A stretch of 62,952 bases of DNA from contig JAAUPR010000001.1 of the NCBI GenBank assembly GCA_012033055.1, positions 55,701-118,652 on the forward strand, read 5' to 3'. The stretch is from Limnothrix sp. RL_2_0 (GTDB taxonomy: Bacteria > Cyanobacteriota > Cyanobacteriia > Cyanobacteriales > MRBY01). Position numbers and translations under genes: made by a program. The notes beneath the pieces were generated by a model, which was not told the DNA's origin, made no database searches, and saw only the letters and a program-made list of their open reading frames with translations. Below are positions 26,079 through 35,946 of the stretch, in pieces; positions within the stretch are counted from its first letter, which is position 1, and each line of letters begins with the position of its first letter.

Positions 26079-27782
26079 TTATTCGTCACGGGCATGGGCG
26101 ATCTGCCAACTCAGAAAAATCACTGGAATCAACCCCACAATCAAAATTGCCAAAGCCGGAACCGAAGCCTCCACCAATCTTTCATCCGACGCATATTGAT
26201 AAACCTTCACCGCTAACGTATCGAAATTAAACGGACGAATCACAAGTGTTGCCGGAAGCTCTTTCATTACATCCACAAAGACCAACATCGCCGCCGTCAG
26301 CAAACCACTCCACATCAATGGTGTATGCACCTGAATTAGGGTTTTGATCGGCGAATTACCGAGACTCCGAGAAGCATCATCAAGGGTGGGTTTAATCTTG
26401 CCGAGACTCGTTTCCACTGCCCCAAACGACACCGCCAAAAATCGCACTAAATACGCAAACACCAAAGCGAAAATTGTGCCACTGAGCAGTAAACCTGTAG
26501 AGAGGCCAAACTGCGCTTTCATAAAATTGGCGATCGCATTATCCAGCTTCCCAATCGGAATTAGAATGCCCACCGCAATCACCGAACCCGGTATCGCATA
26601 ACCCAGCGCCGCCACCCGAATGCCGAAACGCATCAGTAATGTCTGGTTTAGCCGTTGTCCATACGCCAAAATTAAGGCGATCGCCACTGCAAGGGTAGCC
26701 GTCAAACTCGCCAATAAAAAACTATGTTGCGCAAACTCCCAAAATTCCACCCGAAACTTCGCTTGGGGACGATTGAACGCCATATTGAGCAGCACTCCCA
26801 CAGGCAGCACGAAACCAAAGAAAATCGGTATTGCACAAGTAAAAATCGATAAAACTGATGACCACAAATTCAATTTATAAAGATTTGGTTTCGCGTAATT
26901 ATTGCTCGTTTGATAATATTTTGCCTGCTGTCGTGACCATTTTTCTAGAAGTAGTAACCCGGCAATAAAAAGCATTAAAATTGCGGCTAATTGCGCCGCT
27001 GCCTGCGGTTCTCCTAACCCAAACCATGTGCGATAAATACCCGTCGTAAACGTTTCTACCCCGAAAAATTGCACCGTCCCAAAATCATTGAGAGTCTCCA
27101 TTAGTGCTAGGGCTAAACCGGCGGTAATCGCTGGACGGGCTAAGGGTAAGGCGATCGCCCAAAAACTTTTCCATGGACTACAACCCAATGAGCGACTGGC
27201 TTCTAATGTTGTTGCCGACTGCTCTAAAAACGACACCCGCGCCAATAAATAGACATAGGGATACAGCACCAAAATCAACATGGCGATCGCCCCACCGAGG
27301 GATCGCACATCCGGAAACCAATAATCCTGAGCCGACTGCCAACCAAAAATCCCCCGCAACGTGCGCTGTACCCAACCGTAATAATCCAGCAAATCCGTGT
27401 AAATATACGCCAAAAGATAAGCCGGAGTAGCAAGGGGCAACAACAAAGCCACCTCCCAAAACTTTTTCCCCGGAAAGCGGCACATCGTCACCAGCCATGC
27501 CGTCGCAATACCCAGCGTGCTCACCCCAACAGCCACCCCCACCATCAGCCACAGCGAATTTGTAATGTAGCGCCCCAAAACCGTCTCCACCAGATGGCTC
27601 CACACCTCCCCAGAATCCGTAAAAATGCTACTCAGCACAAACAAAATCGGAATCGCGATGAGGGTGGCGATCGCCAGAGTGATAGGAGTCCAGAGATTAA
27701 ATGAGAGACGTTTCAACAGTAAAAACCATAAGGATGCCGACAGAGTTCCATTGTGGTCTGAAGGGCGATCGATGTGCAACAT
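26079..27782 (-). CDS. futB: Ferric iron ABC transporter permease, FutB type
   Basis: Inner-membrane permease for Fe3+ uptake. At 567 aa with about 12 membrane segments it is a double-length permease, with two fused binding-protein-dependent transport domains (about 75-280 and 365-560). Each ends in an EAA-type loop for the ATPase (EASRSLGCSPWKSFWAIALP and DDASRSLGNSPIKTLIQVHTP). This two-domain layout is the FutB/SfuB/FbpB group. The binding protein (futA) and ATPase (futC) genes are not adjacent, as in Synechocystis where fut genes are dispersed. The ATG at 27782 follows a 476-bp gap that could hold a Fur-regulated promoter, though no clear Fur box was found. Confidence 0.88.
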   Translation of the reverse strand: MLHIDRPSDHNGTLSASLWFLLLKRLSFNLWTPITLAIATLIAIPILFVLSSIFTDSGEVWSHLVETVLGRYITNSLWLMVGVAVGVSTLGIATAWLVTMCRFPGKKFWEVALLLPLATPAYLLAYIYTDLLDYYGWVQRTLRGIFGWQSAQDYWFPDVRSLGGAIAMLILVLYPYVYLLARVSFLEQSATTLEASRSLGCSPWKSFWAIALPLARPAITAGLALALMETLNDFGTVQFFGVETFTTGIYRTWFGLGEPQAAAQLAAILMLFIAGLLLLEKWSRQQAKYYQTSNNYAKPNLYKLNLWSSVLSIFTCAIPIFFGFVLPVGVLLNMAFNRPQAKFRVEFWEFAQHSFLLASLTATLAVAIALILAYGQRLNQTLLMRFGIRVAALGYAIPGSVIAVGILIPIGKLDNAIANFMKAQFGLSTGLLLSGTIFALVFAYLVRFLAVSFGAVETSLGKIKPTLDDASRSLGNSPIKTLIQVHTPLMWSGLLTAAMLVFVDVMKELPATLVIRPFNFDTLAVKVYQYASDERLVEASVPALAILIVGLIPVIFLSWQIAHARDE

Positions 27783-27879
27783 TCCCCCAAATCTACAACG
27801 AAGGGGGCCAAAATCAAAAACCTTCCGGAAACATTGCCCGCCCCATCGTAGGAACTAGATTACAACTTTTACAAACTGG

Positions 27880-28044
27880 TCAGCGGCGATCGCCTTTACT
27901 CATGACAAACTCATCCGTAAGTGTTGATTTTACCTGTTCGATTAATGCCGAAAAAAGTAAATCTTTAGCGAGCAAAATTTCCTGAATAGCAAATTTCTGA
28001 TGGTCAATAGAAACATACCCATAGTTCGTACTTTGAGCTTCTAC
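27880..28044 (-). pseudogene. Unidentified coding fragment, no start codon
   Basis: In the 476-bp gap between futB and the 80-aa gene, the minus strand is open for 54 codons with protein-like composition (STNYGYVSIDHQKFAIQEIL, DEFVMSKGDRR then TGA) but has no ATG or GTG start and follows a stop. It may be the 3' end of a lost gene. No family is recognised. The rest of the gap is AT-rich and featureless. Confidence 0.25.
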
Positions 28045-28258
28045 CTACAGAGCAAAATTTTTCTTGGCCTGACTATTTTAAAAATATAAGCGACGATCAA
28101 AACCTTCTGAAGATCAAGATAAATCTCTATTTATTTCATAGAAATATTTTGTGATCTCTTATCATTTTTTAAGAAAAAATATATAACTTAAGTCAGTGGC
28201 GATCGCCGCTAATTTATTGCTATAACCAAAGTACGATAACTTTCACTTTCTACCAATA

Positions 28259-28501
28259 ATGAATCAGCCCCAATTTTTGACAACAGAAGAATCGTTGAGT
28301 GTCGATGCATCACTTCTAACGAGTCCCGAGAAATTCCTTGCCCGACTCACCATTTCCTCCCAACGCCTGCTGGTGATGATTGCCAAAGACTTAGATTGCC
28401 AAGTCGAAGACCTCAGTTATCAACAGATCATTGAATGGTTTGAAAAAGATAGCAAAGTCCGTCGCGAAGAAGGACGCGAAGCCGCAGTGCTTAAATGGTA
28501 A
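28259..28501 (+). CDS. Small conserved hypothetical protein, 80 aa
   Basis: Not a named family. It is soluble, Leu/Glu-rich and probably all-helical (LTISSQRLLVMIAKDLDCQV, YQQIIEWFEKDSKVRREEGR). The C-terminal arginine/glutamate-rich helix could dimerise or bind nucleic acid. The ATG at 28259 follows an AT-rich promoter-like region. It precedes the DUF3754 gene by 44 bp on the same strand, so the two are probably co-transcribed, the only hint to its role. Confidence 0.6.
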   Translation: MNQPQFLTTEESLSVDASLLTSPEKFLARLTISSQRLLVMIAKDLDCQVEDLSYQQIIEWFEKDSKVRREEGREAAVLKW

Positions 28502-28545
28502 AGTTGAGAGGCATTTCAAGATGTTGAGTCCCTAGACAAATACCC

Positions 28546-29808
28546 ATGGCCGCCCGCGAATCCTTCATCCCTCTCCCACGACATGTTCTGCTGGAAGCCT
28601 GTTTATCAGAAAAAAAACTCCTTCCAGCCCAAGGGCAAGCATTCCAAAATTTTTGTCAAAGTTTATCAATTTATTACCACCTCAAATATCACAGTCAAAA
28701 TGAACGATTGAAAGAGTATTTTCTACTCCTAGATCCAGAAGAAACGAGCTATTCCAACACCGATTTAGATACTGCCAAACAATTTATTCAAGGATTTAGT
28801 CAGTTACTAGAAAATGCCAACTTTTTTCCACTATCAAAGGAAATTCTCCAAAAAGCCTTTGCAACAGAATCATTAATTGCTCTCAGAACAGAAGTAAATT
28901 TCGAAGATTTTGCCGAAGTTATCTGTTATTGCCAAGGGGATATTTTTCAGGACATCGAAGAAAAAAAGTTTTTTCGGACAGTCACGAGACAAATCGACAT
29001 TTATGAACGAGTCGCCCTGCTGGTGCAATTCAAGTCAGCCGATTACTTTAAAGCAAACAAAATTGATCCGCAGAAACTTTCTTTTAAGCCGGGCAAAATC
29101 TATATTTCTCTCTACAAAAACATCCCCAAAAAAGATGTAGAATTTATTTTTCCTAATGTGGAAGTGAATATGCTGCGCCGGGATAAATTGCTGTTCTGGA
29201 TTCCGGCGATCGCCGCAGGTATTCCCACTGTACTCAGGGTAGTGCCGCAGTTACTATTAATTGCTGGGGTGACTTTATTTATTGTCTTTAAATACTTGAA
29301 TATTGAGGTTAACTTGCCTCAAGTTCAGCCAGAAGAAGTGCAAGATGTTATGCCAGTGCTAGTGGCCATGCTCTCCATTATTCTCGGCTGTGGCGGCTTT
29401 GCAGCGAAACAATATAGTAACTACAAATTTAAATATATTAAATTCCAGAAAGAGGTCACCGATACCTTATTTTTTCGGAATTTAGCCAGTAATTTTAGTG
29501 TGATTCAATTACTTATAGATGCAGCGGAGGAAGAGCAATGCAAAGAAATCATTCTAGTTTATTACTTTCTGCTTCAACAAAACCAACCGATTGATCCACA
29601 AACCCTCGATCAACAGATTGAAATTTGGGTACTCGAAAGATTTGCCACGACCATCGATTTTGATATTACCAGTACCCTTAAAGCCATGGAAAAATTTGAT
29701 GGCGATCGCCCCATTGTCACAAAAGACGAAACAGGGAAATATCAAGCTGTCCCCCTCGAAATGAGTCAGGCTATGCTCCGGGAATTATTAACCCAAAGCT
29801 TTACCTAA
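28546..29808 (+). CDS. DUF3754 (TMEM143-like) membrane protein
   Basis: A 420-aa protein with a large soluble N-terminal part, starting RESFIPLPRHVLLEACL as in the TMEM143/DUF3754 group. Two adjacent membrane helices follow: about 224-247 (IPTVLRVVPQLLLIAGVTLF) and about 265-288 (VMPVLVAMLSIILGCGGFAA). The soluble C-terminal region has FFRNLASNFSVIQLLIDAAEEE-type sequence. Human TMEM143 is mitochondrial and uncharacterised; the cyanobacterial members are also of unknown function. The ATG at 28546 is in CCATGG context. Its 3' end converges on the subtilase gene, leaving 16 bp. Confidence 0.82.
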   Translation: MAARESFIPLPRHVLLEACLSEKKLLPAQGQAFQNFCQSLSIYYHLKYHSQNERLKEYFLLLDPEETSYSNTDLDTAKQFIQGFSQLLENANFFPLSKEILQKAFATESLIALRTEVNFEDFAEVICYCQGDIFQDIEEKKFFRTVTRQIDIYERVALLVQFKSADYFKANKIDPQKLSFKPGKIYISLYKNIPKKDVEFIFPNVEVNMLRRDKLLFWIPAIAAGIPTVLRVVPQLLLIAGVTLFIVFKYLNIEVNLPQVQPEEVQDVMPVLVAMLSIILGCGGFAAKQYSNYKFKYIKFQKEVTDTLFFRNLASNFSVIQLLIDAAEEEQCKEIILVYYFLLQQNQPIDPQTLDQQIEIWVLERFATTIDFDITSTLKAMEKFDGDRPIVTKDETGKYQAVPLEMSQAMLRELLTQSFT

Positions 29809-29824
29809 CCCATTACTTTGAGAA

Positions 29825-31618
29825 CTATGCAGTGACGGGATCCTTAAGCATTAATTTGGCGAGGGCAAAACAGAGGATCGCGTTAACAATTAAAAATCCT
29901 TGGGCAAGCACCCCAGAACCTAATCCCCAGACCATCGGTGACAAGATTGCATTCACCGCCAAACAGGACGCCACACCGAGGCTAAGACCCACGCCAAATC
30001 GTTTACCCACTTCCGTTCCAGCGATCAAAAGCATTAAGCCCAAAGGAATCAGTACGCTGGCAAAAAGAGGGTTTAAGGCCGCACTGCCATTAAGCGCATT
30101 GCCCATTTCCGGTAGGGAGCTACCCATAATTCTGAAGGGTGCTTGGGAGAGATCGAAAATATAAAATCCTTTAAGGAAAAATAAACCCGAACTCCCCATA
30201 ATTAGACCGCTGCTGAGAGACCAACTCCAACCGAATGGGAAGTAATTGCGCAGGAAAAAGGCGAGTAGATAAGAACCCAGCACCATGGCAACTTTGGGGA
30301 GGATGGCGATCGTGCCACCATCAATCCAAAAACGAGGATTGAGATAGCCGTTATCACGCACCCAGCGAAAGAAATCTTTGACTGTAATTTTGCCCTTGAC
30401 CGCTTCCCGCACCGCTTCCCCCGCATTGAGATAACCTGCACCGTAATGGTTGAAAGGATCTTCTTTAATAGTTTGTGCTGACTGTTTGAGCACTTGGAGA
30501 ATCTCGGCTGGTTCTTTAACGCCGGTAGCTTTGACTAGGGCGGCAACGCCAGCAACGTGGGGGGCAGCCATACTCGTACCTTTATAGTCTGCGAAGATAG
30601 CTTGACCAGACTCTGGATCAATCGTTTCCTGAAGAATACCGCCGGACTCTGCACCGCCGGGAGCCGCAATATCAACCCCTGCACCGAAGTTGGAATAGGG
30701 TGCTTTTGCCCCAGCTGAATCAATGGCGGAAACCCCAATCACTTTGGGATAACGGGCGGGATAGGAGGCGGAATTTTGGCTGGCATTTCCTGCTGCGGCA
30801 ATAATTACTACGTCTTTTTTGTAGGCGTAATCAATGGCTTCTTGCATTAGACGGCTCTCGCCACCGCCCCCCAAACTCATGTTGATCACATCTGCGCCAT
30901 TATCTGCAGCAAAACGAATTCCTTCGGCAATGTCGGCGATCGTCCCGCCACCGTTAGCTGCCAACACTTTAATCGGCATAATTTTGGCGTTGTAAGCGAT
31001 GCCTGCCACTCCGTAACCGTTATTCGTCGATTGGGCGATCGTGCCTGCCACATGGGTTCCATGGCCTACATCGTCGTTAGCTTCTGGGCGATCGCCGACA
31101 AAATCATACCCTTTGACAAATTCTGTTTTTTCGAGGTCTGGCACGAGGCTGACACCAGTATCGATCACCGCGACTGTAATGCCTTCACCTCGATTTTCTG
31201 TCCATGCCTGCTCCACATTGATGCTGCGAAGATTCCACTGCTTACTGTAATCCGGGTCATTGGGAACCCCGTAAGCTTGGTAAATATAGTTCGGTTCGAT
31301 ATATTCCGTCGCTTTCGTCAGGTCAGATTTTTTGAGCTGCTCCAACAACCGGGAATCCCCTTCCACCACATACACATGGTCGCCGAGGGAAAATTCACTG
31401 TTGAGCCTTGCCTCCGTTTGGAATTGCGCCGCTAGCTCACCCACGCGCTGGGTAATTTCCGTTTCACTCAAATTTTCTCGAAAATCAACCACCACCGAAT
31501 CGTAGGTTCCTTGGGTAGCCAAGCTAGGCATATTGAGTAGAGCAAAGCCCAAACCGACAATAAAGAGTAAAGAAACGAGGAATTTCCGCATGAATTTCAT
31601 CCCAAACCGATGCTTCAC
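29825..31618 (-). CDS. Membrane-anchored subtilisin-like serine protease (S8)
   Basis: A 597-aa secreted protease. It has a signal peptide (RKFLVSLLFIVGLGFALL, about 10-33), an inhibitor-like propeptide (about 35-105) and a peptidase S8 domain (about 115-395). The catalytic triad is complete: Asp in VAVIDTGVS, His in GHGTHVAGT and Ser in GTSMAAPHVAG. The oxyanion Asn is in AAAGNASQNS. After it, about residues 425-595 form four to five membrane helices, unusual for a subtilase and suggesting anchorage in the plasma or thylakoid membrane with the protease outside. The ATG at 31618 is used; in-frame Met at 7 or 10 would fit the signal peptide equally well. Confidence 0.9.
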   Translation of the reverse strand: MKHRFGMKFMRKFLVSLLFIVGLGFALLNMPSLATQGTYDSVVVDFRENLSETEITQRVGELAAQFQTEARLNSEFSLGDHVYVVEGDSRLLEQLKKSDLTKATEYIEPNYIYQAYGVPNDPDYSKQWNLRSINVEQAWTENRGEGITVAVIDTGVSLVPDLEKTEFVKGYDFVGDRPEANDDVGHGTHVAGTIAQSTNNGYGVAGIAYNAKIMPIKVLAANGGGTIADIAEGIRFAADNGADVINMSLGGGGESRLMQEAIDYAYKKDVVIIAAAGNASQNSASYPARYPKVIGVSAIDSAGAKAPYSNFGAGVDIAAPGGAESGGILQETIDPESGQAIFADYKGTSMAAPHVAGVAALVKATGVKEPAEILQVLKQSAQTIKEDPFNHYGAGYLNAGEAVREAVKGKITVKDFFRWVRDNGYLNPRFWIDGGTIAILPKVAMVLGSYLLAFFLRNYFPFGWSWSLSSGLIMGSSGLFFLKGFYIFDLSQAPFRIMGSSLPEMGNALNGSAALNPLFASVLIPLGLMLLIAGTEVGKRFGVGLSLGVASCLAVNAILSPMVWGLGSGVLAQGFLIVNAILCFALAKLMLKDPVTA

Positions 31619-31893
31619 TTTAACTTATTTTTTTGACCTCGATAGATGTTGCTAATTTCGTAACCAATGGCAGGACTCACTTGGTCAGCTATCAGATTAT
31701 GGGCAGAGCAATGGGGCGTTTTTTGTCCAAATTCGAAAATTAATGGACAATAGCGAATATTAAGCAGCAGAACGAGATATTACGGATGAATTGCTTGAAA
31801 ATATAGCTTCAATTTTTCCCTTAACCTTCAAGTTCCTTAAAGATCAACACTGCAAAACAGTAATACGACTACCCCAATATCAGGAAGACAACA

Positions 31894-32886
31894 ATGATTG
31901 CGTCGGCAACTTTAGCACAACAACTTCAACTCGTTTATTTATTAGAAAAAGAAGATTTAGCAGAGACTGGAAAACAATTTTTAGCAGGATTACGACAAAC
32001 CCCAAAAACTATCTCACCTCGGTATTTTTATGATGCGGTGGGTTCAGATCTATTTGAAAAAATTTGCGATCTGCCTGAATATTATCCGACGCGCACTGAG
32101 GCCAGTATTCTTAAACAATTTGCGCCAGAAATTGCTGCGATTACGGGCAATGCAGAATTAATTGAATTAGGTAGTGGCAGTTCAACGAAGACACGCTTTT
32201 TGTTAGATGCTTACCAAACATTTGGACAGCTAGATTATGTGCCTGTAGATGTGAGTGCCAGCATTGTGGAATTGGCTGCCGCCAGCCTCCTCAAGGAATA
32301 TCAAAATCTCACGGTCACGGGATTAATTGGCACTTATGAACAGGCGATCGCCCATTTGCCAGATCCCCACGATTTACCCCGTATGTTGATTTTCTTGGGG
32401 AGTACCTTAGGGAATTTTTCACCTTCGGAATGTGATCAGTTTTTTGCCCACACCCGGCGATCGCTGCGCATGGGAGATTATTTTTTACTAGGGGTAGATC
32501 GCCACAAATCGACTGAAATTCTTGAAGCGGCCTACAACGATCGCCAAGGCATCACAGCGGCATTTAATTTGAATATGTTGACCCATCTAAACCAACGTTA
32601 TGGCGGTAATTTTGACGTGAAAAATTTTGCTCACCGCGCCATTTACAACACCGAAAAATGTCAGATTGAAATGTATTTAGATTGTAAAAAATCCCAATCG
32701 GTGCATTTCGCTGCGCTGGACACCACCATTGAATTTGCCGCCGGGGAAAGTATTTTGACGGAGATTTCCCGCAAATTTCATGTGGATCAACTCCAAACCT
32801 ACCTCGTCCAACAGGGTCTAAAAACGGTCAAAATGTGGGGCGATCGCCAAGACTATTTCGGCCTAGTTTTGACACAGGCGATCTAG
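31894..32886 (+). CDS. egtD: L-histidine N(alpha)-methyltransferase
   Basis: Trimethylates histidine to hercynine with SAM, the first step of ergothioneine synthesis. The 330-aa protein has the family's opening RYFYDAVGSDLFEKICDLPE, with YYPTRTEASIL next. The SAM-binding site is ELGSGSSTKTRFLLDA, with the Asp of VPVDVSASIVE. FLGSTLGNFSPSE and the C-terminal TEISRKF follow. The ATG at 31894 has CAGGAAGACAACA upstream. An ORF in another frame overlapping the start is spurious. No egtB sulfoxide synthase gene is in the window. It converges with the next gene, leaving 16 bp. Confidence 0.93.
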   Translation: MIASATLAQQLQLVYLLEKEDLAETGKQFLAGLRQTPKTISPRYFYDAVGSDLFEKICDLPEYYPTRTEASILKQFAPEIAAITGNAELIELGSGSSTKTRFLLDAYQTFGQLDYVPVDVSASIVELAAASLLKEYQNLTVTGLIGTYEQAIAHLPDPHDLPRMLIFLGSTLGNFSPSECDQFFAHTRRSLRMGDYFLLGVDRHKSTEILEAAYNDRQGITAAFNLNMLTHLNQRYGGNFDVKNFAHRAIYNTEKCQIEMYLDCKKSQSVHFAALDTTIEFAAGESILTEISRKFHVDQLQTYLVQQGLKTVKMWGDRQDYFGLVLTQAI

Positions 32887-32902
32887 GAAAACTATCACCA
32901 AA

Positions 32903-33736
32903 CTAAATCTCTTGCCATGCTGCTTCTTCACGGGTGAGGCGAATCTGGGCGATGGTGATAATCGTGGGGATCACTCTGCCATAGTTAGTGGAAATTGCCC
33001 GCCAACCTAAATCAGCGAGAAACCAGCCCCACAACATGGGAACCACCATGCCAAACGCGCTACGCATTGCCCCATAGCGGATTGCGGTGCTAGCCATCCC
33101 TTTTTTCGCAGCCTGTGCCGACAGGATTGAAGCGAGTTTCCCCGTGCCACTTTTTACCGCCACTTTTGCCACTTGATAGGAGGTGAAATGGATCGCAAAT
33201 TGTCGCGCAATGGTTTTGAGCAATGTCGACTTCAACACAGTGCTGATGGCGATCGTACTACCGCCTTTGAGGAAAATGGCAAAGGGATTGTGCTGGAGCT
33301 GGACGGGTAAGGCTTCTGGGAGATCGTGCTTCGCTAGGGACTTTTGGACTTTATCGAGGAGGGATTTTTTGTCGGCTTTGGGGAGTTTATGCCAAGCTTT
33401 CCCAGTTAAATGGAGAAAAATTTCTGCTTCTAAATCGGTGGTGGACATGCCAACCCCGCTGGGCAATTTTAAAAACTGACACACTTGGAGCAAAATTTGG
33501 CGGTAGCTCAGGGCATCACTTTTTTGACGCAAAACCGTCACACCATCGGCGGCAAGGTAGCGAAAACGGTGATCGATGCATTCAATTTGGCGATCGCGGT
33601 GTTGGCTATGGATATAAATCGGTTCTGGGGTCTGGAGATAATCAAGGGGATTAAACTTCCGACTGAACAAAATCTGTGCTAAATGTTGTAGCTCTTCGTC
33701 CGTGGCTAATTGAAGTGCGGTCTGTAACTCGTCCAC
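32903..33736 (-). CDS. YaaW-like (UPF0174) family protein
   Basis: A protein of about 277 aa resembling the E. coli YaaW/UPF0174 group, whose role is unknown. It has an N-terminal helical region (ATDEELQHLAQILFSRKFNP), a basic middle, and two weakly hydrophobic stretches near the C-terminus (AIRYGAMRSAFGMVVPMLWG and WGWFLADLGWRAISTNYG), then VIPTIITIAQIRLTR. The start is uncertain: a TTG at 33757 is open, but GTG at 33736 begins the usual DELQTALQLATDEEL and has GGAGA about 12 bases upstream, so I use that. It lies downstream of the histidine kinase on the same strand. Confidence 0.6.
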   Translation of the reverse strand: MDELQTALQLATDEELQHLAQILFSRKFNPLDYLQTPEPIYIHSQHRDRQIECIDHRFRYLAADGVTVLRQKSDALSYRQILLQVCQFLKLPSGVGMSTTDLEAEIFLHLTGKAWHKLPKADKKSLLDKVQKSLAKHDLPEALPVQLQHNPFAIFLKGGSTIAISTVLKSTLLKTIARQFAIHFTSYQVAKVAVKSGTGKLASILSAQAAKKGMASTAIRYGAMRSAFGMVVPMLWGWFLADLGWRAISTNYGRVIPTIITIAQIRLTREEAAWQEI

Positions 33737-33830
33737 AGCAATGACTATCTCCAGCAAAATTCATGTCTATTCTAGACCAGCTTGCTCGGATTGTTGGCGG
33801 ATGGGCTTTGGGAATAATGCTGTTTTAGGC

Positions 33831-35864
33831 CTATTTTTTCGCTCTGGTGGTCTTACGGCGAGGTCTGCGTTTTCGAGGTAAGCCGACTTTTGGAGCTGAG
33901 GGGGTAAGGGAAGCGATGGGACTCGTTTCATCAAAAATGGGTACGGTAAAAGAAAAGATACAGCCTTGGTCTTTGCCTGCTGATTCAGCCCAGATTTTTC
34001 CCTCCCAACCTGCGACAATTTGGCGACAAATAGCGAGTCCTAAACCTGTGCCGCCAGCACTTCTGCGCAGGGAACCTTCTTCTTGATGAAACAAATCAAA
34101 AACAGTTTCTAAGCGACTAGGTTCGATCCCTCGCCCATTATCGATTACGCTGACGGTGAGCTGGGTTTCGGTTTGATCGGTAACGGCGATCGCCACTTCA
34201 CCATCATTGTCAGAAAATTTGCAGGCATTGTCTAATAATTTAGCGATCACTTCCACAAGCCATTCCCCATCAGCTTTGACTAGGGGCAAATCATCAGCAA
34301 TGTTATTGGCTAGTTTCGGCAGAGATTGGCCACCGCTTTGGAGGCGCCGGGCTCGAAGATGGCTGAGGGCTAATTCGGCACATTCCCCTAACAGTAGCGG
34401 TTCAATTGTCCAGTCGATGCGACCACTTTCTAGTCGGGAAAGGGTTAAAAAGTCTTGTACCAAAGTCCGCAACCGTTCGGCATCTTGGAGGGCGGTATCG
34501 AGCATGATTTTCCGCAACTCTTCCGGCATATCCGGCTCGCTGGCAAGGCTTTCGAGGCACACTTGGATCGTCGAGAGAGGTGTACGCAATTCATGGCCGG
34601 TAATGGCGACAAGGTTGGAGCGGGTACGGTCTAGAGCTGCCAATTGTTCGTTTAGGGCTTCGAGGTTGGTATAGGCTTCCGCTTGGATTAGGGCCACACC
34701 CACCTGCACGGCGATCGCCCCCACTAGGGCAATATCTTCATCCCGCCAATGGATAGCCGTCCCTTCGCAATGGTGCAACTCGATCATCCCCAAGAGGCGA
34801 CCCTGATAAATAATGGGCACAAGTAACCACGACACGATGGAGCAATTTTCCGCCAACTCTTTAATATGACCCTTAACGAAATAAGGATCCCTTGCTGTTT
34901 CGTCAATACCGAGGGGTTCCCCCAGAGCGACAACTTCCTGAAATAGAGGGTTTTCCTTCAGTGGCCATTTTTGACCTTTAACCGAGATTTGCTCGCCATT
35001 GAGAAATTCTTGACTGACGTTCGCCTGTTCCGATCCCTCCTCACAACGATAAATAATGCAGCGGCACACATCCAGACCTTCCCCCAGTTTCTCCACCGCC
35101 AGTTGCAAAATATCTTCTGTATCCAGCGATCGCCGAATCGCCGCCGTAATTGTATTAATTAGCCGCTCTTTACGCCCCTTATTCGTGAGAGAACGGTTTG
35201 CCTTAATGATTTTGTACTGACTCGCTTGGAGATAATTCACCAGTCGCTGTACAAAAGGATCCGCCGTTGAATGGGGTTCATGGTCAAGCAAAATTTTCGC
35301 AGGCGGTTCACTAAAATAAAATGCTTTGGCGATCGCCGTTTTGTCCTGCAATTCCGGTCGGTATAGGAGCACCCGATCAAGAAGAATATCGGCAACCTTT
35401 TCTGTAATCAGCCGATCCTCTGTCCACAATCCCTCAAAACGTCGGGCATTATCCGCAATAAAATTATCGACTTTTCCCGGTGGATTTGCCTTTTCCCGGC
35501 ACACCAAACAACTCGCAAAATTTTTGCTGAGCACAATTAAATGCCACTCTTCAGACAAAGCATCTTCGGGAGTGAACGCAATCGTTTCATAGTCACCAGA
35601 AGCATTTTTAAACTCTGTTTCCGGCGCGGAAAAAACATAAACTTGGTCGGATTTTTCGGCAATCCGACGATAGCGGTTGGCCTCTTGGCGGTAATATCTT
35701 TCCTGCTGGAAACTGGCAATGACTAAGGGTGCCTCCGCCTCCGCAAGGACCTGATCTTCCATGGCATGGGACAACGCCGTCAAAGAGGCTTTGAAGTATA
35801 GTTGCGATCGCCCTTGGGGAACAGCTTCAAATAATTGATCGACGATCGAGAGATTAATGCTCAT
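33831..35864 (-). CDS. DICT-GAF sensor histidine kinase
   Basis: A 677-aa soluble kinase with no membrane helix. The DICT sensory domain is at about 30-135 (QERYYRQEANRYRRIAEKSD), a GAF domain at about 235-395 (DVCRCIIYRCEEG to DIALVGAIAVQVGVALIQ), and a HisKA domain with the phospho-acceptor His in ITGHELRTPLSTIQ (about 425). The HATPase domain has the N box KLLDNACKFSDNDGE, the G1 box VIDNGRGI and the G2 box GTGLGLAICRQIV. A Lys/Arg-rich tail ends the protein (RKRRPRRKTTRAKK). DICT domains are linked to light or redox/cyclic-nucleotide sensing. No response regulator gene is adjacent. It follows the 738-aa sensory protein by 82 bp on the same strand, likely one transcript. Confidence 0.9.
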   Translation of the reverse strand: MSINLSIVDQLFEAVPQGRSQLYFKASLTALSHAMEDQVLAEAEAPLVIASFQQERYYRQEANRYRRIAEKSDQVYVFSAPETEFKNASGDYETIAFTPEDALSEEWHLIVLSKNFASCLVCREKANPPGKVDNFIADNARRFEGLWTEDRLITEKVADILLDRVLLYRPELQDKTAIAKAFYFSEPPAKILLDHEPHSTADPFVQRLVNYLQASQYKIIKANRSLTNKGRKERLINTITAAIRRSLDTEDILQLAVEKLGEGLDVCRCIIYRCEEGSEQANVSQEFLNGEQISVKGQKWPLKENPLFQEVVALGEPLGIDETARDPYFVKGHIKELAENCSIVSWLLVPIIYQGRLLGMIELHHCEGTAIHWRDEDIALVGAIAVQVGVALIQAEAYTNLEALNEQLAALDRTRSNLVAITGHELRTPLSTIQVCLESLASEPDMPEELRKIMLDTALQDAERLRTLVQDFLTLSRLESGRIDWTIEPLLLGECAELALSHLRARRLQSGGQSLPKLANNIADDLPLVKADGEWLVEVIAKLLDNACKFSDNDGEVAIAVTDQTETQLTVSVIDNGRGIEPSRLETVFDLFHQEEGSLRRSAGGTGLGLAICRQIVAGWEGKIWAESAGKDQGCIFSFTVPIFDETSPIASLTPSAPKVGLPRKRRPRRKTTRAKK

Positions 35865-35946
35865 TGAAAAATGCTTTGATCCTTAGGGGGAATCGTCGCG
35901 TCTCAGGCACTACGGCGTAGGAATCTCTCCGATTATCCTTGATTCT

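Noticed and set aside
31791-32033. 80-codon frame overlapping the egtD start
   Set aside because: Out of frame with egtD, with no family resemblance. The egtD start with its ribosome-binding site explains the region.
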